From: an uncultured Schlesneria sp.
GTDB lineage: Bacteria; Planctomycetota; Planctomycetia; Planctomycetales; Planctomycetaceae
DNA: 64,000 nt
Assembly: GCA_903840265.1 (NCBI GenBank)
Contig: CAIMFH010000190.1
Location: 1 to 64,000, forward strand
Direction: 5' to 3'
This document shows, piece after piece, positions 56,301 to 62,817 of this stretch; position 1 is the stretch's first letter; each line of letters opens with the position of its first letter. Both the position numbers and the translations under genes were made by a program. The notes under the pieces were generated by a model, which was not told the DNA's origin, searched no databases, and saw only the letters and a program-made list of their open reading frames with translations.

Positions 56301-57950
56301 TTCGCCGCGGTGCAAGGTGTCCGCAGGGATCCAGCGAACCTTGACTGGTCCTCGAAGACCACTCCCACGACAACCGATGGGGGGCGACTTCGAATCTCAC
56401 GGCGTAGCGGAATAGCGTATTTCCTTCACGCACCGGCGGGCACCGACGACTGGACGCTGATCGAGCGCCGTCCGGTTTCTACAGAAGACATCAAAGAACT
56501 ATTCGCGGGCTTCCGCTCCGAAGACCTGGATTCGACGGGCTCTGTCGTGCTCACCAGTTTCTCGGTGCGAGCCAGGAACCTGATCTATGTCCCCCGATTC
56601 TCGGACGAAGACCTGCCTTCAAAGGTGACGTGGAATTTCCAGGGCACGCCACCGAAGGGGATTCAGGCCATCAACGTGAACGGCCCCAACAGATTCGAAC
56701 AGACTGCCGATGGAATGAAGTTGACTCGCCCCGATGCGCCGCGCCAAAACCGCGAACTGCTGGGATATAAATGGAGAGGCAAGTTGAAAGGAGACTTTGA
56801 AGCCACAGTTAGCTTTCGCGACTTCGAGTCGATGACCGACAAAACCGATTGGCAGATTCCTCGCGTCGAACTGCACACTCCGATCGGAGCGGATGGCTCC
56901 GCTTGGAATATCGCCAAGGCCGCGGTAATCGGTCACCAGCACAAGATTGATCGCAAGTGCATCGCAGAGGGGATCAGCGAACGGCAGTCTGACGGTGCGT
57001 TCTCCTGGAAGGCTTCCGATAGGACAATTCAGGAGACCAGCGGCCGGCTGCGAATCATCCGCGTCGGATCAACAATCCATACGCTGGCGGCACCCGGAAC
57101 AACGGAAGACTGGGTTTCGATGGCCACACGAAATGGATGTGACGAAGACATCAATACGATCTGGTTCAGTCTTCGCTCGGAAAGTGCCAAGTCTTCGGCC
57201 TCAATCAAACTCACGGAGTTTTCCATTCGTGCCAGGGATCTCGAATCGGATGTCGTCCCACTCACGGATGCCATGCCCTTACCTGCCCCTTTTAAGGCAA
57301 TAGATCTCCCGGCAAAGGTCGAATGGAACTTCCAAGGTGCACAACCGAATTCGATCACCAATTGGGGCCTCCGCAAGCAGAACTCCGTCGCAAGTCTGCC
57401 CGACGGAATCAAGATCCTGCGGAGCAATAAGATCGACAATACTGAAATAGCCGTTGGATACGCTTTGCAGGGAAGTCTGATCGGTGATTTCGAAATCACG
57501 ATGGACTTTCGCGATTTTGCTTCGACGGCAGTCCAGACCGATTGGCGAGTTCCCCGGGTCGACCTTAGCGCCTCAATCCATGCCAATGCGACTCCCGAAA
57601 AGTCCGCCAATGCGATCGGCGCGTCGCTGCGTCGCAATCAGAACGGTGATATCAAGCTGCTGGCAAGCCAGGGTGATGTGGGAGTGGACGGCAAGATCAA
57701 CTGGAAAGCCGCTGAATTGGCCACAGATCTCACCGGTTGCCGCTTGCGATTGGTTCGGCAAGGGGTCTCGATGTTCTATCAGTTTGCACTACCGGGCAGC
57801 GAATCCTTTCAGACCTTCGCCTTGCTTCCTGTCGAAACCGGGCCCGTGCGAAACGTCACGATGGGACTGCGTGCCGAAGATCTCGAAGCTAGCGGTGAAG
57901 CAGTCCTCACCAACGTGATCATTCGTGCGAAAGAGATTCAGTCAAAATGA
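44382..57950 (+). CDS. Giant secreted TPR protein with duplicated C-terminal modules (DUF1581/1583-like)
   Basis: An uninterrupted 4,522-codon ORF. Residues 1-28 are a signal peptide (WMVLAWTFSLAYSFPVIG). Residues of about 30-2000 are mainly TPR-like helical pairs (YLGQALVLVGQPDKAAEALE), with a Tyr/Gln-rich insert near 1015 (NNYYGGGYPQQQQ). More helices follow to about 2620. A long unit is then duplicated: about 2630-3220 and 3240-3836, each ending in a LamG-like pair (FDRLAMLLDPDGLKLHWMTD versus LGRMVMMLAEDGVTIHWLTD). Three tandem C-terminal modules of about 210 residues start near 3850, 4073 and 4306, each with a WNFQG motif and ending near VRARNL/IRARDL/IRAKEI. No enzyme motif was found. 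The TPR region implies binding; the rest resembles carbohydrate-binding or concanavalin-like folds. Function unknown. Confidence 0.88.
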   Translation: MVFLPTRPRTWMVLAWTFSLAYSFPVIGQEADPEEVQAVTTNSKFVTVLEKNPRRGTALDKVYGFHVERGTLDGFIKTYREKAAAAQGAAASSSWMIVGLMESLRGQDAASVEAFSKAEELDDKNYLSPYYLGQALVLVGQPDKAAEALERAIQRKPAPADQLEVFQALGRVYQRAQKNDKALEVWNRLEKQFPNDARVQEQIATTLLEENEFTAALPRFENLAKTSKDKYRQSQFQMEASEIKVRLGKSDEAIKEFEKLLGQLNPDNWLFREVRRRIENVYLRTDDQAGLIGYYEAWTKKNPEDLEAISRLARLLAGLGRGAEAQSWLEKGLKSAPSRKELRNALIAQLVYEQKFPEAIVQYEQLDKYEPNNPDTLRDWGRLILKDTKRDEATRKKDAGTVWRRLTTAKPKDPLIASQVAELFRHAEMIDDALALYRKSIELSPESAQYKEYLGEYFHSLQRKDEAMATWRQMAEGKAKTAANLARLAEVLAGFGYLGEAVDANAEACKLDPKEINLQIKQADLLSQAEKHDESLKQLAVVQKLAANDEEREAWLQRELKELQTLEQLKDHIAAARMELEALPAPASDKEKAARSEKWFWLARAHEAERQLKEAAEAVSKAADLAPQSVPILMSTARILEAQQNLLAAVETNTKLAAIDRRYRTEYLKKVAQLEVQLGRREKAIQAGRDVLAAAPGNPELYEFFSQLCFQLGENEEGLQALRRSVRVNPTEPKGLLLLASALGEQFRTGESIELYWRAFDKANNLEDRLSVVPRLTELYLQTNQFDRLLERLENRRREPNQQREMTICIAQAYQSAGDDGNARQELEKLLTEDTRDTQLLQQLVKLCEQDGDLEAAIRFQHQMTKIAPGKEGTMRLAQLLMKSGDSEEATALLTRATADEKDPEQLIKSVDSLLTQKNYDQVLGILERLVRDQPKNWELLYRQGVALASTKPEEATRRFETILAMNINDDEQTLMAKNQAKKNTGRQRSPAIQFRQMNPFMQRLQYTHTIRQAVGLDQNNYYGGGYPQQQQFWAPHDFGTARLASLAWLQLFAKNAGKEEDFLKQRRTAAEKSTDRRPTIDAYHLAALRNDSKEQYEILKKLSQQPGADIGIKSTYLTLLGSRGGPQATAVVNEETGEREIKLDPLDKEELEHVLAIYKELDDATSMMNYGQTFLEVVAAELKRAGHTEDADQLFQQTLQAAKSPMQIASVMAGTIQRGDYVTTMKLLDRLAEMKSDTSANATAGGYNNYSQYVSTPQYQAQILAQLMAKRAQKKELGDVLGLWDRYLAIAVTRHDADKKLTAATRKRNANNNPYGSPGYFYIWRGNNQQHEQVDFPTPNAIYDHSSLQMLRQTFAVYKDVDSTKTLIDHFQQKLKDDKTPAQQQIFWKLGLGYLFWWNEDRDDSLTVLTEATNSLAGDEEMAFELARLHEKRGDPQEALAIIEALPAADQQTMQKREIAALRLSVNSGNIDRARTAAERLFGLRLDSNLQIQLSRQMHQLGMHEQAEAVLSRAGRQAGNKTDVLMNLMQQYQSQGKNDVATQIAHQLLRRSAGSAAQYALNSGRRSGRDDSGARQQALQVLKRSGKLPEMTKKVEDQLAHSPKSQKLIETLIEYYTAADNSKKVAELSAKYAETKGDDPQFRYQLAMQLVRDGKHKEALEHFKVSLKKDPRLLRNGYWEIQNAFESADKLDDLATLYEEIDLKSFRQSPYELTNLISNMSQRDKTKDRSISLFKKAWADLPDQRAQLLSNLNSDVFWNMPEIYDYARQGIIPTETSLAQTGAWTGFGNIQSWNNEGKMTTLLSRILAMAAQSTKLDALATEVAEARGKLKNWQAGEPLLAMIDLRRGRVDEGKAVFEKLLPTMKGVQQVGYYTHWEIAQELMAHESCIDLAILYLEAATKESELMNGNEFTYTPGKALVNLYRQRGRKDDARRVILKAINDKTSRNYGNREYEVYQKLRNTIALGKEVRTLGYPVDAIRLYQEALSRGEDLVTAQRYGGDNIKNELQNGFKAALEELRPETLPELLTGSLGAEGKAAAPVDLVLLVESRDLDKASMTSALGRLLADLAKKPGMLPKTRDAIADVVSKRPEDLSVLILDVQLAISTGDTNTTDKVLKQLTEVLARTPLEPQPAKGGFTADQKAAALRETALWLLARDCLKLEKLRDSGEILAARALEASRRNSDNGYTMAILREWGQIALDAGDKETAEKRWSEMLDLVIPRTPTKGKDKEEKKTSWRERPVPQGGKEPLHLTRWEQMLAPVIAAQLATPTLSIRSANATPSTGGTKGNVVTLVQFEQAAQIATLAAEHGLADLSVKAISQALHAGPPIEVMQADQSNSSGFPTIAQPQASEQSPVLQKVEQRLTAVVALWRKKAVDDVVIYEVLKHAVLPETRPLELFLYPRPLATNPNQTPQSVGLLLVQAAVRAKKVDDLNEAIATRLKQPLGELAGRVLATQLALATNDTAAVHQQLELLSTRLKQDSLQYSSELACHVAVPALTMPDLPVVAIPLLERAIDHFTQNMQQGRASSQEEPMRTYHFALARLHFRAGNNAAGKKHLEDYLAFLVPMYRNYSGDYGQQRRRQELMKIAAEYARAGLQADSLDCLGQYADLPVSRNYGQDSPGRAGALILSGLAQIPAAEQYELLKQWTLPTADRKSLRVITCLLPTDHAPAEFDTLRGTAPRGTRQTQLFSTADLLTLAANEVGKLDELRQLVLPHVEQNLENARFVLLLIEIGKGDESASVAFNAYLDERRKSLPGQGDYQKRPQVMDAILAQAAMRDPSLAEAGRQLELNFFLHGSRVQEHLLMGLARHDYNASLIGEELASRLDHQPTNTGLKHWTASSTVPARTEAAGAVPMWWIAQEGLLTHICGPDQSHLYFKYPLAGTFELSCEGWFGGWAEANSGFGGLVFQGLNGGSDTSIFAIGNRGDAVRKPDPPEKSDHYNRIKLSVMPDKIQYTVNGHLIHTEPYSTTTSPWFFLQCDRVWQTCFRNIQITGHPEVPAEVRLSQGESLLGWSSDFYGESQPPRTPPTNAASDEREYDWWSTAGVIHGRLMPSNGYGKAPVQQSRLYYGRPLVDGDQLQYEFWYEPGAGGTHVHPAFDRLAMLLDPDGLKLHWMTDGSNPEDAYGGLAADHTLVEASIRRDPVKLKDNAWNQTVISMKGNIVTIQVNGSVVCERPLEDENSRQFGFYHDKHATAVKVRNVTLTGDWPKALTDATLANLLAPSLDRNDADRRTLSHAIEEKFRATDLEGILLQTRSMPLADRYESLKDWVLPNVDHDAFRLYADNAPADPLPVSPIVLAPAKRSTSKTVQNSGGQTTRVRSGGDLIGPALDLVAVAKELGKLDELRKLVQKVPPSSEQIARSRLAMLVLLAIAVDDLEQAAAALKELTPARDKGLSDSLSMTERWPELVAAWEASYVPELCTAANLLLDLVLDSTNRKGVGTSWDIKVRSAKQYARAMQDKNEVLPTASGRSPKGQWAQHTLTRASNRAAGMVPRWQFKGSESLHLGGEGNDLIYFQSPLRGSFTVEGELSTYGWREARIMYAAQWAGIQYTNEAADLGNLYSHWVGPKFAKKLDPVGEWCYAKLVVTPEKASYFVNEQLIHENLLGDNCDPWFAIYSFQQFAASTRFLRITGEPDIPAELLLSKREDLQGWWADMYGDVMSGDTPVWKKDGEEIVGNKIVNQEGRSRESLLQYHRPMLEDGEISYDFFYVPKQTHIHPTLGRMVMMLAEDGVTIHWLTDAQFERGGLAPDNLFIEQERRRGTAMPLKAGDWNKINLKLKGDVVTLTLNGDTIYERPVDSNNLRNFGFFRYACDTDARIKNVVYRGNWPKTLPSLKDQELAGDDPQLVNFKDGELPATFSWNFQGKRPAHLDLMGIVPTSKFSPVEGGLKIERGRGTDVAASSAGIQWNNVSVGGDFEVTVDYRNFQSSTKAPGHTVPRIELLLGLGGRFGHESQALSVAHRRNSESKMEFAAVQGVRRDPANLDWSSKTTPTTTDGGRLRISRRSGIAYFLHAPAGTDDWTLIERRPVSTEDIKELFAGFRSEDLDSTGSVVLTSFSVRARNLIYVPRFSDEDLPSKVTWNFQGTPPKGIQAINVNGPNRFEQTADGMKLTRPDAPRQNRELLGYKWRGKLKGDFEATVSFRDFESMTDKTDWQIPRVELHTPIGADGSAWNIAKAAVIGHQHKIDRKCIAEGISERQSDGAFSWKASDRTIQETSGRLRIIRVGSTIHTLAAPGTTEDWVSMATRNGCDEDINTIWFSLRSESAKSSASIKLTEFSIRARDLESDVVPLTDAMPLPAPFKAIDLPAKVEWNFQGAQPNSITNWGLRKQNSVASLPDGIKILRSNKIDNTEIAVGYALQGSLIGDFEITMDFRDFASTAVQTDWRVPRVDLSASIHANATPEKSANAIGASLRRNQNGDIKLLASQGDVGVDGKINWKAAELATDLTGCRLRLVRQGVSMFYQFALPGSESFQTFALLPVETGPVRNVTMGLRAEDLEASGEAVLTNVIIRAKEIQSK

Positions 57951-58066
57951 TCAGGTAATCTGACCGCTTGGCGACAGCCCGTCATCTGCCGATTGCATTC
58001 ATGGCGTTGTCTCTGCAAGATCGTGATCCTCGCAGCGCAGGTTCATGAATTCAACGAGACTTCAGC

Positions 58067-59137
58067 ATGTCACAATATCGAATCGCCGTCATCGGCGGTG
58101 ATGGAATTGGCCCCGAAGTAACGCATCAGGCAATGCGAGCGGCCGACGCGGCTGTCGCACGTACTGGTTCCAGCATCGGTTGGACCGAGTTTCCCTGGGG
58201 CACTGACTACTACTTCGCCCATGGCCGAATGGCTCCGCCCGAGTTTCTCGATGAACTCGCCAAGTTCGACGCGATGTTACTGGGTGCGGTCGGGCATCCA
58301 CAGGTGCAAGACCATATCACGCTGAACGGCCTGTTGTTGCCGATCCGCCGTCGATTCGATCAGTGTGTCTGCCTGAGACCTGCCTACCTGTACGCCGGCG
58401 TGGAAAGTCCGTTACGAAACAAGCCTGCGGGCTCAATCGACATGCTGGTCTTTCGCGAGAACACCGAGGGCGAATACGCCAACGTTGGCGGACGCGTGTA
58501 TCAGGGGTCGGATCACGATGTCGCCATTCAGACATCGGTATTCACCCGTCGTGGCTGTGAACGAATTATTCGAGCGGCGTTTGAAAAAGCGGTGACTCGC
58601 CCACGCAAACGCGTCGCATCCATCACGAAGAGTAATGCTCAAGGCTATGGAATGGTCCTGTGGGATGACGTCTTTACTGCAGTCGCGAAGGAATATCCTC
58701 AGATAGAAACCGAATCCCTGTTGGTCGACCGCGCGGTCATGGAATTCGTTCGCCGACCGGAAAGCTTCGATGTTGTCGTCGCCAGCAATCTGTTCGGTGA
58801 CATCCTGACAGACCTTTCTGCCATCATCGTCGGCAGCATGGGACTGGCTGCCAGTGCCAATATCGATCCGACGCGACAGCACCCGAGTTTGTTCGAACCC
58901 GTCCACGGGTCTGCTCCAGACATCACTGGCAAAGGAATCGCCAACCCCTTGGCCGCAATCTTGTCGGCAGCGATGATGTTGGATCATCTCGGTGACGCGA
59001 AGGCGGCCCAGGCAATCCATCAAGCTGTGGGTCAGCTTCTCAGTGATTCCAAGACACGGACGCCAGATCTTGGCGGGATGGCAAAGACAGAAGAAGTGGG
59101 GAGTGCAGTCGCCGCGTTGATCTCAAGTGGAGCCTAA
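58067..59137 (+). CDS. Isocitrate/isopropylmalate dehydrogenase family, tartrate-dehydrogenase-like
   Basis: 356 residues. The N-terminal GGDGIGPEVTHQAMRA and the middle RENTEGEYANVGGRVYQG are those of decarboxylating beta-hydroxyacid dehydrogenases. The NAD-site DRAVMEFVRRPESFDVVVAS and LFGDILTDLSAIIVGSMGLA carry the metal-binding Asp residues, and EPVHGSAPDITGKGIANP closes the active site. The pattern resembles tartrate and D-malate dehydrogenases more than LeuB. It starts at MSQYRIAVIG, and no leucine genes are near, which fits a catabolic role. Substrate not settled. Confidence 0.88.
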   Translation: MSQYRIAVIGGDGIGPEVTHQAMRAADAAVARTGSSIGWTEFPWGTDYYFAHGRMAPPEFLDELAKFDAMLLGAVGHPQVQDHITLNGLLLPIRRRFDQCVCLRPAYLYAGVESPLRNKPAGSIDMLVFRENTEGEYANVGGRVYQGSDHDVAIQTSVFTRRGCERIIRAAFEKAVTRPRKRVASITKSNAQGYGMVLWDDVFTAVAKEYPQIETESLLVDRAVMEFVRRPESFDVVVASNLFGDILTDLSAIIVGSMGLAASANIDPTRQHPSLFEPVHGSAPDITGKGIANPLAAILSAAMMLDHLGDAKAAQAIHQAVGQLLSDSKTRTPDLGGMAKTEEVGSAVAALISSGA

Positions 59138-59147
59138 AACAAATACA

Positions 59148-59249
59148 GAGTTGACCACGAATAACACGAATCTCCACGAATCAAAATCAAGTCCTCTAAC
59201 AAGACCGCTGTTCCTATTCGTGTCAATTCGTGAGATTCGTGGTCAACTC
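59148..59249. repeat. 15-bp inverted repeat, GAGTTGACCACGAAT
   Basis: GAGTTGACCACGAAT (59148-59162) and ATTCGTGGTCAACTC (59235-59249) pair perfectly across a 72-nt spacer that itself contains more CACGAAT/ATTCGTG phrases. It lies in the gap between the convergent dehydrogenase and beta-propeller genes. A bidirectional terminator or a dispersed repeat is likely. Confidence 0.75.
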
Positions 59250-59272
59250 TTCCCCTAAGAAATTGAACTACA

Positions 59273-59311
59273 GAACACACAGAAGATAGACTCTCTTCCT
59301 TCTGTGTGTTC
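59273..59311. terminator. Long hairpin GAACACACAGAAG
   Basis: GAACACACAGAAG (59273-59285) pairs perfectly with CTTCTGTGTGTTC (59299-59311) over 13 bp with a 13-nt loop. It is followed by CGTGTATTTCGTGG, also part of this repeat class. Probable bidirectional terminator between convergent genes; no pure T-tract. Confidence 0.6.
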
Positions 59312-59354
59312 CGTGTATTTCGTGGTTCATATCTTCTAACCTGGCACTGAGGAA

Positions 59355-60691
59355 TTACTTGGCCAACGAGACACTCACGATCTCTTTGTCGTTGCGAGCA
59401 TAGACGTTTTTGTGAGCGAATGCCGGATGAGACCAGACGACGTCGCGGCGCTGGGCGGGGCCGGTTGGTTCCAGCAGGTGGGCTCGACTGATTTCCGTAT
59501 AGCCCTTGGGGGTCATCGTCGCGAGGATCAGGTCGCCCTGTTCACTGAAGAAGACGTACCGATCTTCGTGCTTGACGATGAAGGCGTTACCCCAGCGAGC
59601 GGAGATGCCGCTGGTCGGTTCAAACGTTGACCACAGACGATCCCCGTTCTTGATGTCCAACCCGCGGGTTTCTCCGTAGCTGTCCACGCCGTAGATATAA
59701 TCACCCTCGATCACGGGAGTGCTAATGATGCAATGCAAGGCATCGGTGATTTTTTCGTTCTGCCCGTGTCGTTTCCAGATCACAGACGCCGTTGGCTGGT
59801 CATGATCCAGCTTCATCAGCAGCGAGCCGTTGTAGAACGAACTGATCAGCAGTCGATCGCCGTCAACTCGCGGCGTTGCGACGCTTAGGCCCTGATTCGA
59901 TTCGAACGGCTGAGTCCAATACTCCTTGCCTGTGACTGGATCGAGGGAACAGAGAGCACTCGGATGCCAGACGATCAGTTGTCGCTTTCCACCAGCTTCG
60001 ACGATGACGGGTGAACTGTAGCCCGGGCCATGCGGGCCCTCGGAATCCAACGCGCGCCAGATCTCTTTGCCGGTGTCCTTATGGAATGCGACAACGGCGG
60101 TCCCCTTCCCTCCCACTTGGCAGATCAAGCGATCGCCGTCGAGCAGGAGGTTCGATGAATAACCCCAGACGGGCGATTGAGCATGCTCGTATTCGACCTT
60201 GAGCTGCTTGCCCCAGATCACATCGCCCTTGGCGGCATCCAGGCAGAACAGGTGCCCTTCGGAGCCAAGTGTGTACAGTCGACCATCCATCACGACGGGC
60301 GTGGTTCGCGGTCCGGCGGGGTAGCTGACTGTATAAGGGCACTCGTATTCGTGCTTCCAGATGATCGATCCGTCTTTGTCATCCAGACACAGAATGCGCT
60401 CTGAGGCAGGTGTGCGACCTCGCTTGAAGCCTCTTCAGTCCCCTGGGGCAGTTGCTTGTCGGTGACGTAGACTCGATCGCCAACAACCGCCGGTCCGGCA
60501 TAGCCGCCACCAATCTTGACTCGCCAACGGACTGGCGGCCCGTCCGACGGAAACTTGTCGACAATCCCCGTTTCACGCCAGACCCCATCTCGTTGCGGCC
60601 CCATCCACTGCGGCCAATCGTCCGCTTGAACGAGAGTTGCGCTGGATCCCAGGCAAAGGAACATCGCACCAACGAGTCGAGAAAACTTCAT
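59355..60691 (-). pseudogene. PQQ-like beta-propeller protein gene with a one-base frameshift
   Basis: The 5' part starts at MKFSRLVGAMFLCLGSSATL, a signal peptide, then DDWPQWMGPQRDGVWRETGI, the usual start of planctomycete PQQ-like propellers, and goes on to YAGPAVVGDRVYVTDKQLP. It leaves frame near 60430. The rest (RTPASERILCLDDKDG..., GRLYTLGSEGHLFCLDAAKG, VDGDRLLISSFYN, a C-terminal FAHKNVYARNDKEI) continues in another frame to 59355. One extra A in the AA run at TTCAAGCG, read on the coding strand, restores EASKRGRTPASERIL. If the base is missing only in the assembly, this is an intact exported protein of about 445 residues. Function unknown; such folds bind polymers or cofactors. Confidence 0.8.
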
Positions 60692-60839
60692 CACTTCGCC
60701 TCGGAAAAAAATCGCAGAACATTCACAAATCACATTATGCCAAGTTCGCCTACGGAGAGCGCGGCTTCCCACATTGATGCATACACCTGCCAGAGCCTCA
60801 CCTTACAACCTTTCTTCGTCTACCCGCAATCCGCCCCGG

Positions 60840-60862
60840 ATCTGTGTTCAATCCGTGGCTAC
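60840..60862 (-). repeat. CCACGGATTGAACACAGAT repeat, second copy
   Basis: On the minus strand it reads GTAGCCACGGATTGAACACAGAT, related to 11098-11130. It lies in the divergent gap between the propeller and ABC-F genes. Confidence 0.5.
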
Positions 60863-60926
60863 ACGATCGTCGATTTTCCGCTATAATCCCGCCGCGACGA
60901 CTATTCTTTGACGGGGATTTTGGCTG

Positions 60927-62717
60927 ATGGCAGTGTTATTGCAGATTCGGGACGCTCATAAGAGCTATGGCGAGCAGGTCTTGTTAGACGGGGCAGACGC
61001 AACGCTGCCGGACGATGTGAAAATCGGATTCATTGGCCGCAATGGAGCTGGAAAAAGTACGCTGCTACGCGTGCTGCTGGGTGACGAAGAACTGGACAGC
61101 GGCGAAGTCATCCGCCACCCCAATCTGCAGATCGGCTATCTTCGCCAGCATGACCCCTTCCTGCCCGGCGAATCGGCCCACGATTTTCTGATCCGCGACA
61201 GTGGCCAGCCGGAATGGAAATGCGGCGAAGTCGCTGGCCAGTTCGAACTGAAAGGTCAGTACCTCGACGGCCCGATCGACAAGCTCTCGGGCGGTTGGCA
61301 GACGCGCGTCAAACTGGCGGCCTTGTTATTGCACGATCCCAATCTGCTGATGCTCGACGAACCGACCAACTTCCTAGACTTGCGAACGCAGATTTTGCTC
61401 GAGCATTTCCTGCGAAACTTCCAGAAGGCCTGTCTGATCGTATCACACGATCGAGCATTCCTGGCAGCTACGTGCAGTCATACGCTCGACCTGACGCGCG
61501 GTAAGCTGACGATGTATCCCGGCAAGATCGATGGCTATCTGAACTATCAGAAAGAGCAGCACGAGCACGTCGTCCGGTCGAACGCGGCGATCATGGCCAA
61601 ACGCCGCGATCTGGAAGTTTTCATCGCCAAGAACAAAGCGCGGGCCAGTACGGCCACGCAGGCACGCTCCAAAAGCAAGCAATTGGAGAGACTGGAACTG
61701 GCCGATGTCGCTGCCGACGAACCAACCGCCTGCATTCGCGCACCGCAAGTCGATCCGCGCAACGGTGCCGCGTTTCGGTGCCGCGAGTTAGCGGTCGGAT
61801 ACGGCGAACGACGTGTCGCTGATGGCATCACACTGGAAATCGACCACGGTTCGCGAGCAGCCATCGTCGGGGACAACGGCCAGGGAAAAACGACATTCCT
61901 GCGAACCGTCGTCGATTCGCTCAAGCCACTGGCTGGCGAGACGAAGTGGGGATTCGGCTGCGATATCGGGACTTATGCGCAACACGTTTACACCAGTCTG
62001 TCTGACAAGCAAACGGTGCTGCAATACCTGGAAGCTAAAGCGGCTCGGATGACCAAGGCCCAGACGATCCTCGATATTGCGGGGGCGATGCTGTTCCGCG
62101 GCGAAGCGGTCAACAAGCCGATCTCCGTGTTATCCGGGGGCGAGCGGGCTCGATTGTGCCTCGCCGGACTGCTGCTCAGCCAACACAATATTCTGGTTCT
62201 CGACGAACCCGGCAACCACCTCGACGTTGATACCGTCGAAGCAATGGCACAGGCTCTGTGTGATTACAAGGGAACTGTGATCTTCACGACACACGATCGT
62301 CACTTTATGAAACGAGTCGCTACGTGTGTGATCGAGGTTCGCGATGGCAAGGTGACCAACTACGGCGGCGGTTATGACGCGTATCTCTATGCCGTCAACA
62401 AAGAGATTGAGGAAGGCGAGCGAGAACTGGCCAGCCGCATGAGCAAGCCACCTGCCGAAGCGCTGAAGACTGCGGCAGCCGCCGTGCGAGTTCCGAAACG
62501 CGATGAGCGAACCGTTCGCAAAGAAATCTCGACTGTTGAAAAGACGATTGCCAAACTGGACGATCAGAAGAAGAAGTCCAGCGCTCAGTTACTTACCACT
62601 TCGGACGCTAAAGAAGCACTTCGACTGCACAACGAAGTCGAAGCACTGACGACCCAACTCGCTGAAGCTGAAGACAAGTGGTGTCAGTTACAGGCGGAGG
62701 TTGAAGCCGAGTGGTGA
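60927..62717 (+). CDS. ABC-F family ATPase
   Basis: 596 residues with two ABC ATPase domains and no membrane segment. Domain 1: Walker A GRNGAGKST, signature LSGGWQTRVKLAALL and Walker B LLMLDEPTNFLD. Domain 2: GDNGQGKTT, signature LSGGERARLCLAGLL and LVLDEPGNHLD. The linker (EQHEHVVRSNAAIMAKRRDL) joins them, and the C-terminus is a charged coiled coil (VRKEISTVEKTIAKLDDQKKK). ABC-F proteins act on ribosomes in translation control or antibiotic resistance. The second Walker B has Gly where Thr is usual. A single gene. Confidence 0.92.
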   Translation: MAVLLQIRDAHKSYGEQVLLDGADATLPDDVKIGFIGRNGAGKSTLLRVLLGDEELDSGEVIRHPNLQIGYLRQHDPFLPGESAHDFLIRDSGQPEWKCGEVAGQFELKGQYLDGPIDKLSGGWQTRVKLAALLLHDPNLLMLDEPTNFLDLRTQILLEHFLRNFQKACLIVSHDRAFLAATCSHTLDLTRGKLTMYPGKIDGYLNYQKEQHEHVVRSNAAIMAKRRDLEVFIAKNKARASTATQARSKSKQLERLELADVAADEPTACIRAPQVDPRNGAAFRCRELAVGYGERRVADGITLEIDHGSRAAIVGDNGQGKTTFLRTVVDSLKPLAGETKWGFGCDIGTYAQHVYTSLSDKQTVLQYLEAKAARMTKAQTILDIAGAMLFRGEAVNKPISVLSGGERARLCLAGLLLSQHNILVLDEPGNHLDVDTVEAMAQALCDYKGTVIFTTHDRHFMKRVATCVIEVRDGKVTNYGGGYDAYLYAVNKEIEEGERELASRMSKPPAEALKTAAAAVRVPKRDERTVRKEISTVEKTIAKLDDQKKKSSAQLLTTSDAKEALRLHNEVEALTTQLAEAEDKWCQLQAEVEAEW

Positions 62718-62773
62718 TACGGTGATGCATCGCCAAACGTGAAATGGGTAGACCTCGCCCGCAACTTGAAGAC

Positions 62774-62794
62774 CCAATCTCCTGGCGAGATTGG
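62774..62794. terminator. Hairpin between convergent genes
   Basis: CCAATCTC-CTGGC-GAGATTGG is a perfect 8-bp stem with a 5-nt loop between the ABC-F stop and the phosphoesterase stop. There is no T-tract. Confidence 0.5.
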
Positions 62795-62817
62795 TGACAC
62801 CCGAATCGTAAGCTCGG

